Made by a program: the position numbers and the translations under genes
Part shown: positions 25,945 to 34,728 of the stretch, piece after piece
Layout: each line of letters opens with the position of its first letter
Position numbering within the stretch: position 1 is the stretch's first letter
Notes under the pieces: generated by a model
What the model was told of the DNA's origin: nothing
The model's database searches: none
The model's input: the letters and a program-made list of their open reading frames with translations, nothing else
Assembly: GCA_937864175.1 (NCBI GenBank)
Contig: CALMJH010000009.1
Location: 1-54,354 of the forward strand
DNA from: an uncultured Burkholderiales bacterium
GTDB lineage: Bacteria > Pseudomonadota > Gammaproteobacteria > Burkholderiales > Burkholderiaceae_A
Length of the DNA: 54,354 nt
Direction of reading: 5' to 3'

Positions 25945-27624
25945 ATGCTGCGTACCCTGTCGATTCGGGACTTCGTCACCGTTGATCAGTTAGAGCTGGA
26001 TTTTCAGACGGGTTTTACGGCTCTGACCGGAGAGACCGGTGCCGGCAAATCCATTCTCTTCGATGCGCTGGGGTTGCTGCTGGGTGATCGAGCGGAGACC
26101 CATCAGATTCGCCTGGGTGCCCAGCGGGCAGACCTCAGTGCAGAGTTCATGCTCCCTGCCGAACAGGCCCAGGCGCTGGCGGACTCTCTAGAGGCCTCTG
26201 GTTTTGAAGCCCTGGCGGGTTCCCAGCCCAGTCTGCTCATTCGCCGCAACATCGAAGCCTCGGGCCGTTCCAGAGCCTGGATCAATGGCCAGCCTGCTAC
26301 CCTCACGCAACTCAAGCAGCTTGCGGAGCAACTGGTCAACATCCATGGCCAGCATGCACACCAGGCGCTCACCGAGCCCCAGTCGCAACTCGCCATGCTC
26401 GACCAGCATGCCGGCCTAAGCCCCCAGCTCAAAGCGCTTCGGGAGGCTCACCGCACCTGGATGCAGGCCAGCGAGGCCCTGGCAAAAGCCACGGCGCAAG
26501 ACCAGGGGCTGGCCCAGCAGCGGCAGACCCTTGGCTGGACCATCGAGACCATCGAGGCCCTGCAGATCGGGCCGCAAGAATGGGAGACGCTTCATCAGGA
26601 ACAGCAGCTTCTTGCCCATGGTGCGGAGCTCCTCGAGGCGAGTCAGGCCGCCCTCAATCAGGTTGACGAGTCCGACGATGCCCTCACCGCCAGTCTCAGG
26701 CGGCACCTCTCCCGCCTTGAGTCTCTGGTCGACAAGGATCCCCGGCTGGCTGACATTGTGGCCAGTCTCCAGACTGCCGAGATCGCCCTGTCTGAGGCCA
26801 GCCGAGCCCTTGGTCGTTACATCGATCGCAGTGATCTCGATCCAGAGCGCCTGGCCCAGATCGAGCAGCGACTCAGCGAACTCTTCGAGGCCGCTCGAAA
26901 ACTCAGAACTCGACCAGAGGCCCTGCTCGAGGATCTTCAGAAAGCCAAAGAGGAGTTACAGACCCTGCTAGCCCAGACCGACCTCGAGGCCCTGCAGCGC
27001 GCCGTCGATGCAGCCCAGGCCCACTACAGAGCCCTTGCCGAGCCCATCTCGGTGGCCCGGCAGCAGGCGGCTGGCGAGTTTGCCAAGGCCGTCACGCAAT
27101 GGCTTGGCGAGTTGTCCATGGCCGGAGCCCGCTTTAGCATCGCCATCAATCCGCGAACCAGCCCCGCAGCCCATGGCCTCGAGGACCTCCAGTTCACCCT
27201 GGCCCATGGGCCCAAAGCCCCGGCACAGCCACTAGCCAAAATTGCCTCTGGCGGTGAGCTCTCACGCGTAAGCCTTGCCATCGCGGTGGTGGCCGCCCAG
27301 GCCACCCAGACACCTACGCTGCTCTTTGACGAGGTCGACGCCGGCATTGGGGGCAATACGGGCCATGTCATTGGTCGACTGCTGCGAACCCTGGGCCAGA
27401 CCCACCAAGTGATGGTAGTCACCCACCTGCCGCAGGTTGCGGCCCGTGCCCACCAACAGTTAAGGGTCCAGAAGACTCTCGATGCCCAGGGCCAACCCAC
27501 CAGCCAAGTCAGCAGCCTGTCCGCCTCTGAGCGCGAAGACGAAATTGCCCGCATGCTGGGAGATGAGGGCGTGACCAATCCCTCGCGGGAATTGGCAAAA
27601 GACCTGCTTCGGCTTGCCGACTAG
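25945..27624 (+). CDS. recN: DNA repair protein RecN
   Basis: This is a 559-residue SMC-like ATPase for double-strand break repair. Walker A is GETGAGKS at about 29-36, a long central coiled coil runs from about 150 to 370, and the ABC signature region KIASGGELSRVSLAIAVV is followed by Walker B TLLFDEVDAGIGG. VVTHLPQVAARAHQQ supplies the switch histidine. Length is normal. It forms a unit with nadK and converges on dapB with a four-base tail overlap. Confidence 0.96.
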   Translation: MLRTLSIRDFVTVDQLELDFQTGFTALTGETGAGKSILFDALGLLLGDRAETHQIRLGAQRADLSAEFMLPAEQAQALADSLEASGFEALAGSQPSLLIRRNIEASGRSRAWINGQPATLTQLKQLAEQLVNIHGQHAHQALTEPQSQLAMLDQHAGLSPQLKALREAHRTWMQASEALAKATAQDQGLAQQRQTLGWTIETIEALQIGPQEWETLHQEQQLLAHGAELLEASQAALNQVDESDDALTASLRRHLSRLESLVDKDPRLADIVASLQTAEIALSEASRALGRYIDRSDLDPERLAQIEQRLSELFEAARKLRTRPEALLEDLQKAKEELQTLLAQTDLEALQRAVDAAQAHYRALAEPISVARQQAAGEFAKAVTQWLGELSMAGARFSIAINPRTSPAAHGLEDLQFTLAHGPKAPAQPLAKIASGGELSRVSLAIAVVAAQATQTPTLLFDEVDAGIGGNTGHVIGRLLRTLGQTHQVMVVTHLPQVAARAHQQLRVQKTLDAQGQPTSQVSSLSASEREDEIARMLGDEGVTNPSRELAKDLLRLAD

Positions 27625-28433
27625 ACGGCTGCCAGGCCCAGCACGTCAAACATGTCGTACTGGCCCACGGGCTGGGTCATCAAGAACTTGGCTGCGCGAA
27701 CAGCCCCCTGGGCGTAAGTAGCCCGAGACGACGATTTGTGGGTGATCTCAATGCGCTCGCCCTGGCCCGCAAACAAGACCGTGTGGTCACCCACAATATC
27801 CCCTCCCCGAATCACCGAAAAGCCAATCTCAGCGTCGGTCCGTGCTCCGGTATGTCCGACTCTTGAATAGACGGCATCCTGGTCGAATCGACGGCCAGCG
27901 GCCTGCGCGACGACCTGTCCCATCTTCAGGGCAGTACCCGATGGCGCATCGACCTTCTGACGGTGATGGGCTTCGATGACTTCAATGTCAAAACCGCTGG
28001 AGAGATGGCGACCTGCAAGCTCAAGCAGCTTGAGGGTGATGTTGACCCCAACGCTCATGTTGGGTGCAAAGACAAGCCGCTGCTCTTGACCAAAGGCAGC
28101 CACAGCTGCCAACCCCGCCGCATCAAAGCCTGTGGTGCCCAAGACCAGGCCGACGCCATGCACCTGACAGGCCTTGAGGTGCTCAAGGCTGGCCTCAGGC
28201 CGGGTAAAGTCGATCAAGACATCGGCCCCGGCCAGGTCGGCCAGGCCATGATTCACCAAGACGCCCGTCTTGAGTCCCTGGGGAAGCCCGGCATCTTGTC
28301 CCTGCAAGGGGCCATCGGGTCGATCGAGTGCGACGACAAGCTCCACCTGGGGATCCTGGAGGGCCTGCGCCACCAGGAGCTGGCCCATTTTTCCGGACGC
28401 ACCTGCGACGGCAAGTTTGATGACAGAGGACAT
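27621..28433 (-). CDS. dapB: 4-hydroxy-tetrahydrodipicolinate reductase
   Basis: This is a 270-residue enzyme of lysine and diaminopimelate synthesis. The Rossmann loop is AGASGKMGQ (about 10-18), FTRPEASLEHLKAC and LGTTGF are the nucleotide/substrate contacts, and IEAHHRQKVDAPSGTALKMG (about 155-175) is the DapB signature. FAGQGERIEITHKSSSR near the end is also typical. It lies 19 bases after bamE on the same strand. Confidence 0.96.
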   Translation of the reverse strand: MSSVIKLAVAGASGKMGQLLVAQALQDPQVELVVALDRPDGPLQGQDAGLPQGLKTGVLVNHGLADLAGADVLIDFTRPEASLEHLKACQVHGVGLVLGTTGFDAAGLAAVAAFGQEQRLVFAPNMSVGVNITLKLLELAGRHLSSGFDIEVIEAHHRQKVDAPSGTALKMGQVVAQAAGRRFDQDAVYSRVGHTGARTDAEIGFSVIRGGDIVGDHTVLFAGQGERIEITHKSSSRATYAQGAVRAAKFLMTQPVGQYDMFDVLGLAAV

Positions 28434-28452
28434 GTCGTCTGGTCCCCCTTGG

Positions 28453-28902
28453 CTAGCGGGCCGGCCGCATCGGCAAGACCAGATCTCCAGAGACCTGAGG
28501 CAGGGGGTCGCCCCCCCATTCCTTCAGTTGGTCTTTTTCAAAGGCTACAAAAAAGCGGCGACGGTCACGCTGACCATCCCCTCGCTTGATGTCAAAGACA
28601 TAGTCCCACTGGTTGTCCCGAAAGGGGTCCACCAGCAGCGGCGTGCCAAGCAGGGCGCGAACCTGGTCCCGGCTCATTCCCACCGTGAGCCGATCTGCCA
28701 ACTCCTGGGTGATGAAGTTCCCCTGACCGATGTCAGCCCGATAAGGCGAGAGCCAGTTGGGTGGGTTCTCACGAAACCGAGAAACGGTGCCGCAGGCACT
28801 CAGAGTCAGCAGACTGCCCAACAGCAGTCCAAGTCCCAGACCCCGACCGAGTCGAGGCCGGCTGGGCCTGCGCCCCGTGCTTAGTAATGACCCCATGTCC
28901 AT
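28453..28902 (-). CDS. bamE: Outer membrane protein assembly factor BamE (lipoprotein)
   Basis: This is a 149-residue lipoprotein. ATG 28902 is preferred because GCAGAGG stands five bases upstream; ATG 28896 is an alternative. An N-terminal hydrophobic stretch ends in the lipobox LLTLSAC (Cys about 37). The mature part is the SmpA/OmlA fold: [46 protein letters not shown] and [16 protein letters not shown]. It is part of the BAM complex that inserts outer-membrane proteins. It is divergent from fur, an arrangement common in betaproteobacteria. Confidence 0.94.
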   Translation of the reverse strand: MDMGSLLSTGRRPSRPRLGRGLGLGLLLGSLLTLSACGTVSRFRENPPNWLSPYRADIGQGNFITQELADRLTVGMSRDQVRALLGTPLLVDPFRDNQWDYVFDIKRGDGQRDRRRFFVAFEKDQLKEWGGDPLPQVSGDLVLPMRPAR

Positions 28903-28916
28903 GTACGCCTCTGCAG

Positions 28917-28931
28917 TAAATGTCATTATCA
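28917..28931. promoter_or_regulatory. Possible Fur box between bamE and fur
   Basis: The 15-mer TAAATGTCATTATCA matches the 7-1-7 Fur core TGATAATCATTATCA at 11 of 15 positions, with the right half perfect. It lies in the 36-base gap between the divergent bamE and fur starts, so Fur could control itself and bamE. Confidence 0.4.
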
Positions 28932-28938
28932 TAGCCTC

Positions 28939-29391
28939 ATGGTCAATCCTGACAGCCTCGCAGCGGACATCAAGAGCACCGGACTCAAAGTTACAGTGCC
29001 GCGCATGAAGGTCCTGTCCATCTTCGAGTCCTCGAAGGTGCGGCACCTGAGCGCAGAAGATGTCTACAAGTTGATGCTTAACGAGGACATGGACATTGGC
29101 CTAGCGACGGTCTATCGGGTCCTGACCCAGTTTGAGCAGGCTGGCATTTTGTTGCGCTCCAATTTCGAGTCCGGCAAGGCCGTCTTCGAGCTCAACGAGG
29201 GCACCCACCACGATCACCTGGTCTGCCTAGACTGCGGCCGGGTTGAGGAATTTGTAGATGACCGCATCGAGGAGCGTCAGCGCAAGATCGCCGAAGAAAA
29301 AGGCTTTCAACTCCAGGAGCATGCCCTGGCGCTCTACGGTCACTGCACCAAAAAGAACTGTCCTCACAAACGCGGCCAGGGTCACCGCTAG
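28939..29391 (+). CDS. fur: Ferric uptake regulator Fur
   Basis: This is a 150-residue metal-dependent repressor. The winged helix-turn-helix (about 15-85) includes [21 protein letters not shown] and [19 protein letters not shown]. The metal-binding sequence [11 protein letters not shown] lies at 90-100, and a second cysteine pair at 136 and 141 ([10 protein letters not shown]) could form the structural zinc site. Overall it matches Fur rather than Zur or PerR. It would regulate iron uptake, and TonB-dependent receptors are typical targets. Confidence 0.95.
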   Translation: MVNPDSLAADIKSTGLKVTVPRMKVLSIFESSKVRHLSAEDVYKLMLNEDMDIGLATVYRVLTQFEQAGILLRSNFESGKAVFELNEGTHHDHLVCLDCGRVEEFVDDRIEERQRKIAEEKGFQLQEHALALYGHCTKKNCPHKRGQGHR

Positions 29392-29425
29392 GCCAGGTCC
29401 TGCTGGTCCTGCTGGTCTACTAGTC

Positions 29426-31753
29426 TTACTGCGCCTTCAGGCCTGCCTGCCTCAGCGCTTGCAGTACTGCATCGGTGGACAGCCATTCTCCCAAGACCGC
29501 CGGCTTGCCAAGGCCTGGCCCATAGACCAGGTAGAGCGGCACCCCATTGCGCCCGAATCGCTGAAGCTCCTTGGTGATGGCGGGATCTTGCCGAGTCCAG
29601 TCCGCCACCAGGGGCGTTACCTGACCCGACTGTAGCAACTGGGCAATGGGGTCGTTGTGAAGGACTCGCAGCTTGTTGGCCTGGCAGGTGATACACCAGG
29701 CCGCCGTAAAATCAACGAAGACCACCTTGCCCTGTTGGGCCAGTTGTTCGGGACGACCCGGCGCCCAGGGCTGCCAGTTCACCGCTGAACCTTTGGATGG
29801 GGCGGACGAGGAGGAAGAAGGGGAGGCGCTCGAGACAGCCGATCCAGAGCCCCGGTCGTGGCCCACAGACCAGACCAGCCAGACCACCAGGCCCAGGCAG
29901 GTGGCCAACCCCGCCCACCGAAGAGTACGGCCCAGGCCAGCCGGTCCCCGTTGCAACCCACCCCAACACCAGACCGCAAAAGACAAGGCGACCAGGGCCA
30001 ACAAGACTGGCAGGACTACTGCTGTGCCCTGCTGTTGGGCCAAGACCCAGACCAGCCAGGCCACAGTGGCCAGCATGGGAAAGGCCAGCACCTGTTTGAA
30101 GGTGAGCATCCAAGGTCCCGGCCGCGGCAATCGGGCCAACGCACCGGGCCAGACGGCCGCCAAGACGTAGGGAAAGGCAAGGCCCAGGCCTAAGAACCCG
30201 AAGACCGCCAGGGTCTGAGGACCAGAGGCCGTGGCGGTGTAGCCCACGGCGGTTCCCATGAATGGAGCTGTGCAGGGGGACGCCACCACGACCGCCAAGA
30301 CGCCCGAGCCAACGGCCGACCACGGTCCCTGCCCGCGGTCCCAATCACCCAGCCGCGTCAGACTGACGCCAAATTCGAAGACCCCCAGCAGGTTCAAACC
30401 AATCGCTGTAAACAGCAGCACCAGGCTCAAGACCACCCAAGGGTTTTGCAGCTGAAAGCCCCACCCCACTGCCTCGCCTGCCGCCCGCAATCCCAGCAAA
30501 AGGCCTGCCAGAGCCAGCATCGAGACCAAGACCCCAGCGGTAAACAGCACTGCATGCTGCCAGGCCTTAGCCGGTGAATGCGCGTGCTGACTATAGGCCA
30601 AGACCTTCAGGCCCAAGACGGGAAAGACGCAGGGCATGAGGTTCAAGACCAGTCCACCCAAAAAGGCCAGACCGAGAATCACCGGCAAAGAGCCGCTCGA
30701 TTCAGGAGTCGACGACCCCGCGGACCCATGGGACTCAGAGGCGGCATCAGGAGACTGCCAGACCGGCCGACTAAGCTCCACAGCAGGTAGGGGCAAGGCA
30801 CGAAAACTGACCGCATAGCCTTGGACATCGGGCGTTTCTGCGGGGGGTGCTGAAGGCTTGAGAACGGCCTGCAGGCGCCCAGTAGCCTGGACTGCTGCCA
30901 GAGCCCGCTTCGGTCGCTCTGAGAGCGGAATCTTCACGAGCCATCCGTCGCTGGTGGCAAACCAGCTCTGGGGGGCCGCCGGATTGGTCAACTCTTCTTG
31001 CTCAACAAACCAGAGCCCCCGACGGGCCTCAGGGCTGCCCTGTCCCCAGAGCAAGAGTTGTCCGCTTGCCTGGTCGACTGCAAAGCCCTGGCCCCAGTTG
31101 GCCGTCTTGGGCAGCCGACGTCGCATCTCATCGAAGAGGGCCGCGTCAGCCGACAGGCTAGGGCTGCCGCCTGCTGCAACCGGCAACGTCAGGCTGAGCT
31201 GCGCCTGCCCAGGAATGCAGACGTCTTTGCAGACCAGCCAAGCGGCCTCGGCCTGGAGTGTCACCGAGCCCGCTGGAAGAGACTTGGGCAGTTCTAGCTC
31301 AAAGCCCAAAACCACCCGCTTTTCGTAGCCATAGTTGGCCAGAGGACCCACGGGCAGGCGACTGGGTGTCGGCCAAGCCTGGGACCGAATGGGTAGGCTC
31401 GCCAGGACCTGCCCCTGGCTGTTGACCAGCTGCCAGCTCGCCGAAGTGGCGAGCCCGGAGTCTCCGGGATTTTTCCAATAGGTATGCCAGCCAGGGTCGT
31501 GGTCGATGACCAGACCAAACCACTGCCGTCTACCGGCCTCCAGCCCAGCCGGCTCTGCAATGAGTCGAATCTGGACCTGATCCACCCGAGCCTGCGACTG
31601 GCCACCCGCCACTTGGGCCAGAAGGCCGGATCTGGGGGAGGCACCGAGACCCTGGGCCATTGCCAAACCACAGCAGGCCAGGGCAAGCACCATCAAGACT
31701 GCACGAGGCCAAGACCATCGCATCAGAGGCCGAGCTGGGTAAACCCATTGCAT
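29426..31753 (-). CDS. DsbD/ScsB-like transmembrane thiol-disulfide reductase
   Basis: This is a 775-residue protein with three parts. After a signal peptide, a periplasmic N-terminal domain (about 40-340) carries CKDVC at 175-179, more like ScsB than classical DsbD. A membrane domain (about 355-635) has eight or so helices and the redox cysteines in NLMPCVFPVLG (375) and ASPCTAPFMG (494). A C-terminal thioredoxin-fold domain holds AAWCITC (687 and 690). The protein would carry electrons from cytoplasmic thioredoxin to periplasmic disulfides, for example for cytochrome c maturation, which matches the many cytochromes nearby. The linker at 635-660 is Ser-rich. An internal ATG 31723 could be the true start (signal peptide then MRWSW...). 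Confidence 0.88.
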   Translation of the reverse strand: MQWVYPARPLMRWSWPRAVLMVLALACCGLAMAQGLGASPRSGLLAQVAGGQSQARVDQVQIRLIAEPAGLEAGRRQWFGLVIDHDPGWHTYWKNPGDSGLATSASWQLVNSQGQVLASLPIRSQAWPTPSRLPVGPLANYGYEKRVVLGFELELPKSLPAGSVTLQAEAAWLVCKDVCIPGQAQLSLTLPVAAGGSPSLSADAALFDEMRRRLPKTANWGQGFAVDQASGQLLLWGQGSPEARRGLWFVEQEELTNPAAPQSWFATSDGWLVKIPLSERPKRALAAVQATGRLQAVLKPSAPPAETPDVQGYAVSFRALPLPAVELSRPVWQSPDAASESHGSAGSSTPESSGSLPVILGLAFLGGLVLNLMPCVFPVLGLKVLAYSQHAHSPAKAWQHAVLFTAGVLVSMLALAGLLLGLRAAGEAVGWGFQLQNPWVVLSLVLLFTAIGLNLLGVFEFGVSLTRLGDWDRGQGPWSAVGSGVLAVVVASPCTAPFMGTAVGYTATASGPQTLAVFGFLGLGLAFPYVLAAVWPGALARLPRPGPWMLTFKQVLAFPMLATVAWLVWVLAQQQGTAVVLPVLLALVALSFAVWCWGGLQRGPAGLGRTLRWAGLATCLGLVVWLVWSVGHDRGSGSAVSSASPSSSSSAPSKGSAVNWQPWAPGRPEQLAQQGKVVFVDFTAAWCITCQANKLRVLHNDPIAQLLQSGQVTPLVADWTRQDPAITKELQRFGRNGVPLYLVYGPGLGKPAVLGEWLSTDAVLQALRQAGLKAQ

Positions 31754-31824
31754 ACGCTTAGAGATCCGTCGGGTGGGTAGAGTGGAAATTCGATTATCGC
31801 CTGCGGTATTGATACCATGCCGCT

Positions 31825-32019
31825 ATGGTGAATGAACTCGACGCCCTGCACGACAAATTGCAGGCCATCCATGCGGTCTTGGAGAGCCTGCGTCGCGAAA
31901 ATCTCCAACTCAGAACCCAACTGGCCAGCTCTGAGCAGCAGGTCCAGGCCATGGCCCAGCGCATCGAGCAAGCCAGCAACCGCCTCGAGACCCTTCTGCA
32001 GCAGGCTCACCATGGCTAG
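31825..32019 (+). CDS. Small coiled-coil protein upstream of ZapA (ZapB-like)
   Basis: This is a 64-residue protein, almost wholly one alpha-helical coiled coil. The heptad leucines include LDALHDKLQAIHAVLESLRR and LQLRTQLASSEQQ. Position (overlapping zapA by eight bases) and size match the short ZapB-like genes (TIGR02449 type) beside zapA in many beta- and gammaproteobacteria. It may help organise the FtsZ ring together with ZapA. The start codon ATG 31825 can pair within a short hairpin (ACCAT 31814-31818 with ATGGT 31825-31829). Confidence 0.75.
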   Translation: MVNELDALHDKLQAIHAVLESLRRENLQLRTQLASSEQQVQAMAQRIEQASNRLETLLQQAHHG

Positions 32020-32359
32020 CGTCCCCATGACCGAAAAATCCGCTGTCGAGCCTCAGACCGTCGAAGTCACCATCGTCGATCGGGCCTACAAGCTGGTCTG
32101 CCCGCCCGATGAAAAGCCCATGCTGCTCGAGTGTGCAGCCATGGTGGACACGCGCATGCGGCAGATTAAACAAGCCGGCAAGCTCCAGAGCGCAGACCGT
32201 ATCGCTGTCATGGCAGCTCTCACACTGGCCAGAGACTTGCTCAGTGCCGGCCCCTCCGGCTCATCGTCGGCCAACAATGCGGAGGCCCGTCAGACCCTGA
32301 GGGCCCTGCACCAACTGGCTGACCAGATGCTCGCGCCCCAAGAAAAACTCTTTGAATAA
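32012..32359 (+). CDS. zapA: Cell division protein ZapA
   Basis: This is a 115-residue protein starting at ATG 32012, inside the last codons of the coiled-coil gene. The ZapA fold is recognisable: VEVTIVDRAYKLVCPPDEKPMLLECAAMVD, then MRQIKQAGKLQSADRIAVMAALTLARDLL, and a C-terminal coiled helix (TLRALHQLADQML). It binds FtsZ and bundles protofilaments. In many proteobacteria the 6S RNA gene follows zapA, but here the next gene starts nine bases later, leaving no room for it. Confidence 0.93.
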   Translation: MASVPMTEKSAVEPQTVEVTIVDRAYKLVCPPDEKPMLLECAAMVDTRMRQIKQAGKLQSADRIAVMAALTLARDLLSAGPSGSSSANNAEARQTLRALHQLADQMLAPQEKLFE

Positions 32360-32368
32360 AAGGGCTGT

Positions 32369-33175
32369 ATGGACTTCATGATCGTGATCGAGCTGCTGCT
32401 GCTCGGCGCTGCAACTGGGTTTTTGGCAGGTCTGCTGGGCATCGGTGGGGGAATGACCATGGTGCCATTCCTCACTCTCATCTTCAGCAGTCGCGGCTTT
32501 TCGACGGACATCGTCGTCAAGCTGGCCATTGCAACCTCCCTCTCCACCATTCTCTTCACATCGGTCTCAAGCGTTCGTGCCCACTACAAGCGTGGCGCCG
32601 TGCGGCTGGACCTGCTCAAGACCATGGGGCTGGGCGCCTTTGTCGGCACCTTTGTCGGCGCTAACTTTGCAGGCCTGCTCAAGGGCACGGCCCTGGCGGC
32701 CTTTTTCGCGCTCTTTGTTGGGTACTCCGCCCTTCAGATGCTTCGAGGCAAAAAGCCCAAGGCCGGTCGTACACCACCCCGGGCCTTCGGCATGGGACTG
32801 GTGGGCAGCGCAATCGGATTCATCTCGAGCCTCCTCGGCGCAGGGGGAGGCTTTCTGACCGTCCCCTTCCTGACCTGGTGTAACGTCCAGATGCACCAGG
32901 CCGTCGCCACCTCGGCTGGCATGGGCTTTCCCATCGCAGCGGGTGGCCTTATTGGCTACATCATTGCGGGCCTGTCTGTCGAGGGCCTGCCTTCAGGCTC
33001 TATCGGGTTTATTCACCTCCCTACCCTGGCTATTCTGGCTGGTGCATCGATGCTGCTCGCCCCTTGGGGCGCAAAGGTCGCCCATGGCATGGACGTCTCC
33101 AGCCTCAAACGCGTCTTTGCCTTGTTGCTGTTGGGCCTGGCCAGCTACATGCTGACCAAGGCACTCGGCTACTAA
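32369..33175 (+). CDS. TSUP family (TauE/SafE) membrane permease
   Basis: This is a 268-residue inner-membrane protein with about eight hydrophobic helices. The two family repeats begin with LGAATGFLAGLLGIGGGMTMVPFL and VGSAIGFISSLLGAGGGFLTVPFL (glycine-rich GIGGG and GAGGG motifs). TSUP members move sulfite, sulfoacetate, organosulfur compounds or other small organic anions. No sulfonate genes are adjacent; the converging neighbour is a malonyl-CoA synthetase, so the anion is open. The stop overlaps the convergent matB stop. Confidence 0.9.
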   Translation: MDFMIVIELLLLGAATGFLAGLLGIGGGMTMVPFLTLIFSSRGFSTDIVVKLAIATSLSTILFTSVSSVRAHYKRGAVRLDLLKTMGLGAFVGTFVGANFAGLLKGTALAAFFALFVGYSALQMLRGKKPKAGRTPPRAFGMGLVGSAIGFISSLLGAGGGFLTVPFLTWCNVQMHQAVATSAGMGFPIAAGGLIGYIIAGLSVEGLPSGSIGFIHLPTLAILAGASMLLAPWGAKVAHGMDVSSLKRVFALLLLGLASYMLTKALGY

Positions 33176-34728
33176 CGTCCGCTGTATTGCTCGCGCAGAA
33201 GGTTCTTCTGAACCTTGCCCATTACATTGCGGGGCAGAGCATTGACCACATAAATTCTCTTGGGCACCTTGTAGTTGGCGATTCGGCCTCTAATCTCTGC
33301 AAGTAGCGCGGCCTCGGTGAGTTGGGCCTGGGCTTTGGGGACCACCACTGCAGTAACGGCCTCGCCGAAGTCAGGGTGGGGAACCCCAATAACGGCGGAC
33401 TCCTCAACACCGGGAAGATCGTCCAGCAGCATCTCGATCTCTTTGGGATAGACGTTGTAGCCCCCCGTAATAATCAGGTCTTTGCTGCGCCCCACCAGGG
33501 CCAGATAGCCGTCCGCATCCCATCGCCCCATGTCACCGGTCTTAAACCAGCCGTCAGCCGTAAACTCCTCTTTGGTCTTCTCGGGCATGTTCCAGTAGCC
33601 AACAAAGACGTTAGGGCCCTTCACCTGGACGCCGCCAATGGCAGACTGCTCACCCAACTGCCCAAGAATCGATTGGCCTTGGTCATCGACCAGTCGGACC
33701 GAGACCCCCGGCAAGGGGTGGCCAACGGTCCCGGCCTTTCGGGGGCCATGGGTGGGGTTGGAGGTGAGCATGACCGTTTCGGACATGCCATAGCGCTCCA
33801 AGATGGCATGGCCCGTGCGTTGCGTGAACTCCTGGTGGGTCTCCGCCAGAAGCGGTGCAGACCCACTGACAAAGAGTCGCATCCCGCTGACCAGAGACTT
33901 GGTAAACCGGGGCTCTGACAGGAGACGGACGTAAAAAGTAGGAACCCCCATCATCACCGTGGCGCTTGGCAGCAGACGAATGACCTGCTCCAAGTCGAAC
34001 TTCGAGAGCCAGACCATGCGAGACCCGTTGTAGAGGGCTCCATGCAGGGCGACAAACAGTCCGTGGACATGGAAGATGGGCAGTGCATGCAGCAAGACAT
34101 CGTCCTTCTGCCAATGCCAGTAGTGGTGCAGGACCAGGGCATTGGAGGCCAGGTTGCGATGGGTCAGCATGGCCCCCTTGCTTCGTCCGGTCGTGCCGGA
34201 GGTATAGAGAATGGCGGCGAGCTCGTTGGGGCCTCGATGAACCGTCTTGAAGTCGTCTGAATGCGGGGCGGCCAGTGGAAGCAGGCTGCCATCGATCTTT
34301 TCGCCCAGGGTCTCGACGCGGCGACAGCCCGCCCGGCGGGCCAGAGGCGCCACCCAGGCCAAGTTCTCCGGGCTACAGATCACCACGCTGGGCCGGGCAT
34401 CCTCTAAAAAGTAACCTATCTCTGATTCGCGGTAGGCCGTGTTGAGCGGAAGAAAAATGAGGCCGGCCCGCAGTGCGCCCAGATAAACCATAACGGCCTC
34501 GGGCGACTTTTCTACCTGGACCGCCAGTCGGTCGCCGGGCTTGGCCCCCATCGCAACCAGGCAGTTGGCGATCCGGCCGCTCGCCCGTCTCAGGTCCTCA
34601 AAGCTGTAGGCCCGACCATCGGGGGTCTCCATCGCCACGCCAGACCGTGGGAATCTCTGGGCCAAGAAGTCATAGAGGTTAGAGAGTCGGTTGAGGTCCG
34701 ACAGGGCAGTCTCAAGGGTCTTAGTCAT
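33172..34728 (-). CDS. matB: Malonyl-CoA synthetase (acyl-CoA ligase, MatB type)
   Basis: This is a 518-residue adenylate-forming enzyme, started at ATG 34728; the frame open to 34893 would lie within the upstream gene. It carries the P-loop ILYTSGTTGRSKGAMLTHRN, LPIFHVHGLFVALHGAL, the ERYGMSET motif, GWFKTGDMGRWDADGYLALVGRSKDLI, and the catalytic lysine in LPRNVMGKVQK. Close relatives activate malonate or methylmalonate with ATP and CoA. The genomic partner, a malonyl-CoA decarboxylase two genes upstream, supports malonate as substrate. It overlaps the enoyl-CoA hydratase stop by eight bases. Confidence 0.88.
   Translation of the reverse strand: MTKTLETALSDLNRLSNLYDFLAQRFPRSGVAMETPDGRAYSFEDLRRASGRIANCLVAMGAKPGDRLAVQVEKSPEAVMVYLGALRAGLIFLPLNTAYRESEIGYFLEDARPSVVICSPENLAWVAPLARRAGCRRVETLGEKIDGSLLPLAAPHSDDFKTVHRGPNELAAILYTSGTTGRSKGAMLTHRNLASNALVLHHYWHWQKDDVLLHALPIFHVHGLFVALHGALYNGSRMVWLSKFDLEQVIRLLPSATVMMGVPTFYVRLLSEPRFTKSLVSGMRLFVSGSAPLLAETHQEFTQRTGHAILERYGMSETVMLTSNPTHGPRKAGTVGHPLPGVSVRLVDDQGQSILGQLGEQSAIGGVQVKGPNVFVGYWNMPEKTKEEFTADGWFKTGDMGRWDADGYLALVGRSKDLIITGGYNVYPKEIEMLLDDLPGVEESAVIGVPHPDFGEAVTAVVVPKAQAQLTEAALLAEIRGRIANYKVPKRIYVVNALPRNVMGKVQKNLLREQYSGR

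Noticed and set aside
32360..32368. Possible 6S RNA after zapA
   Set aside because: Only nine bases separate zapA from the next gene, which leaves no room for a 180-base RNA.
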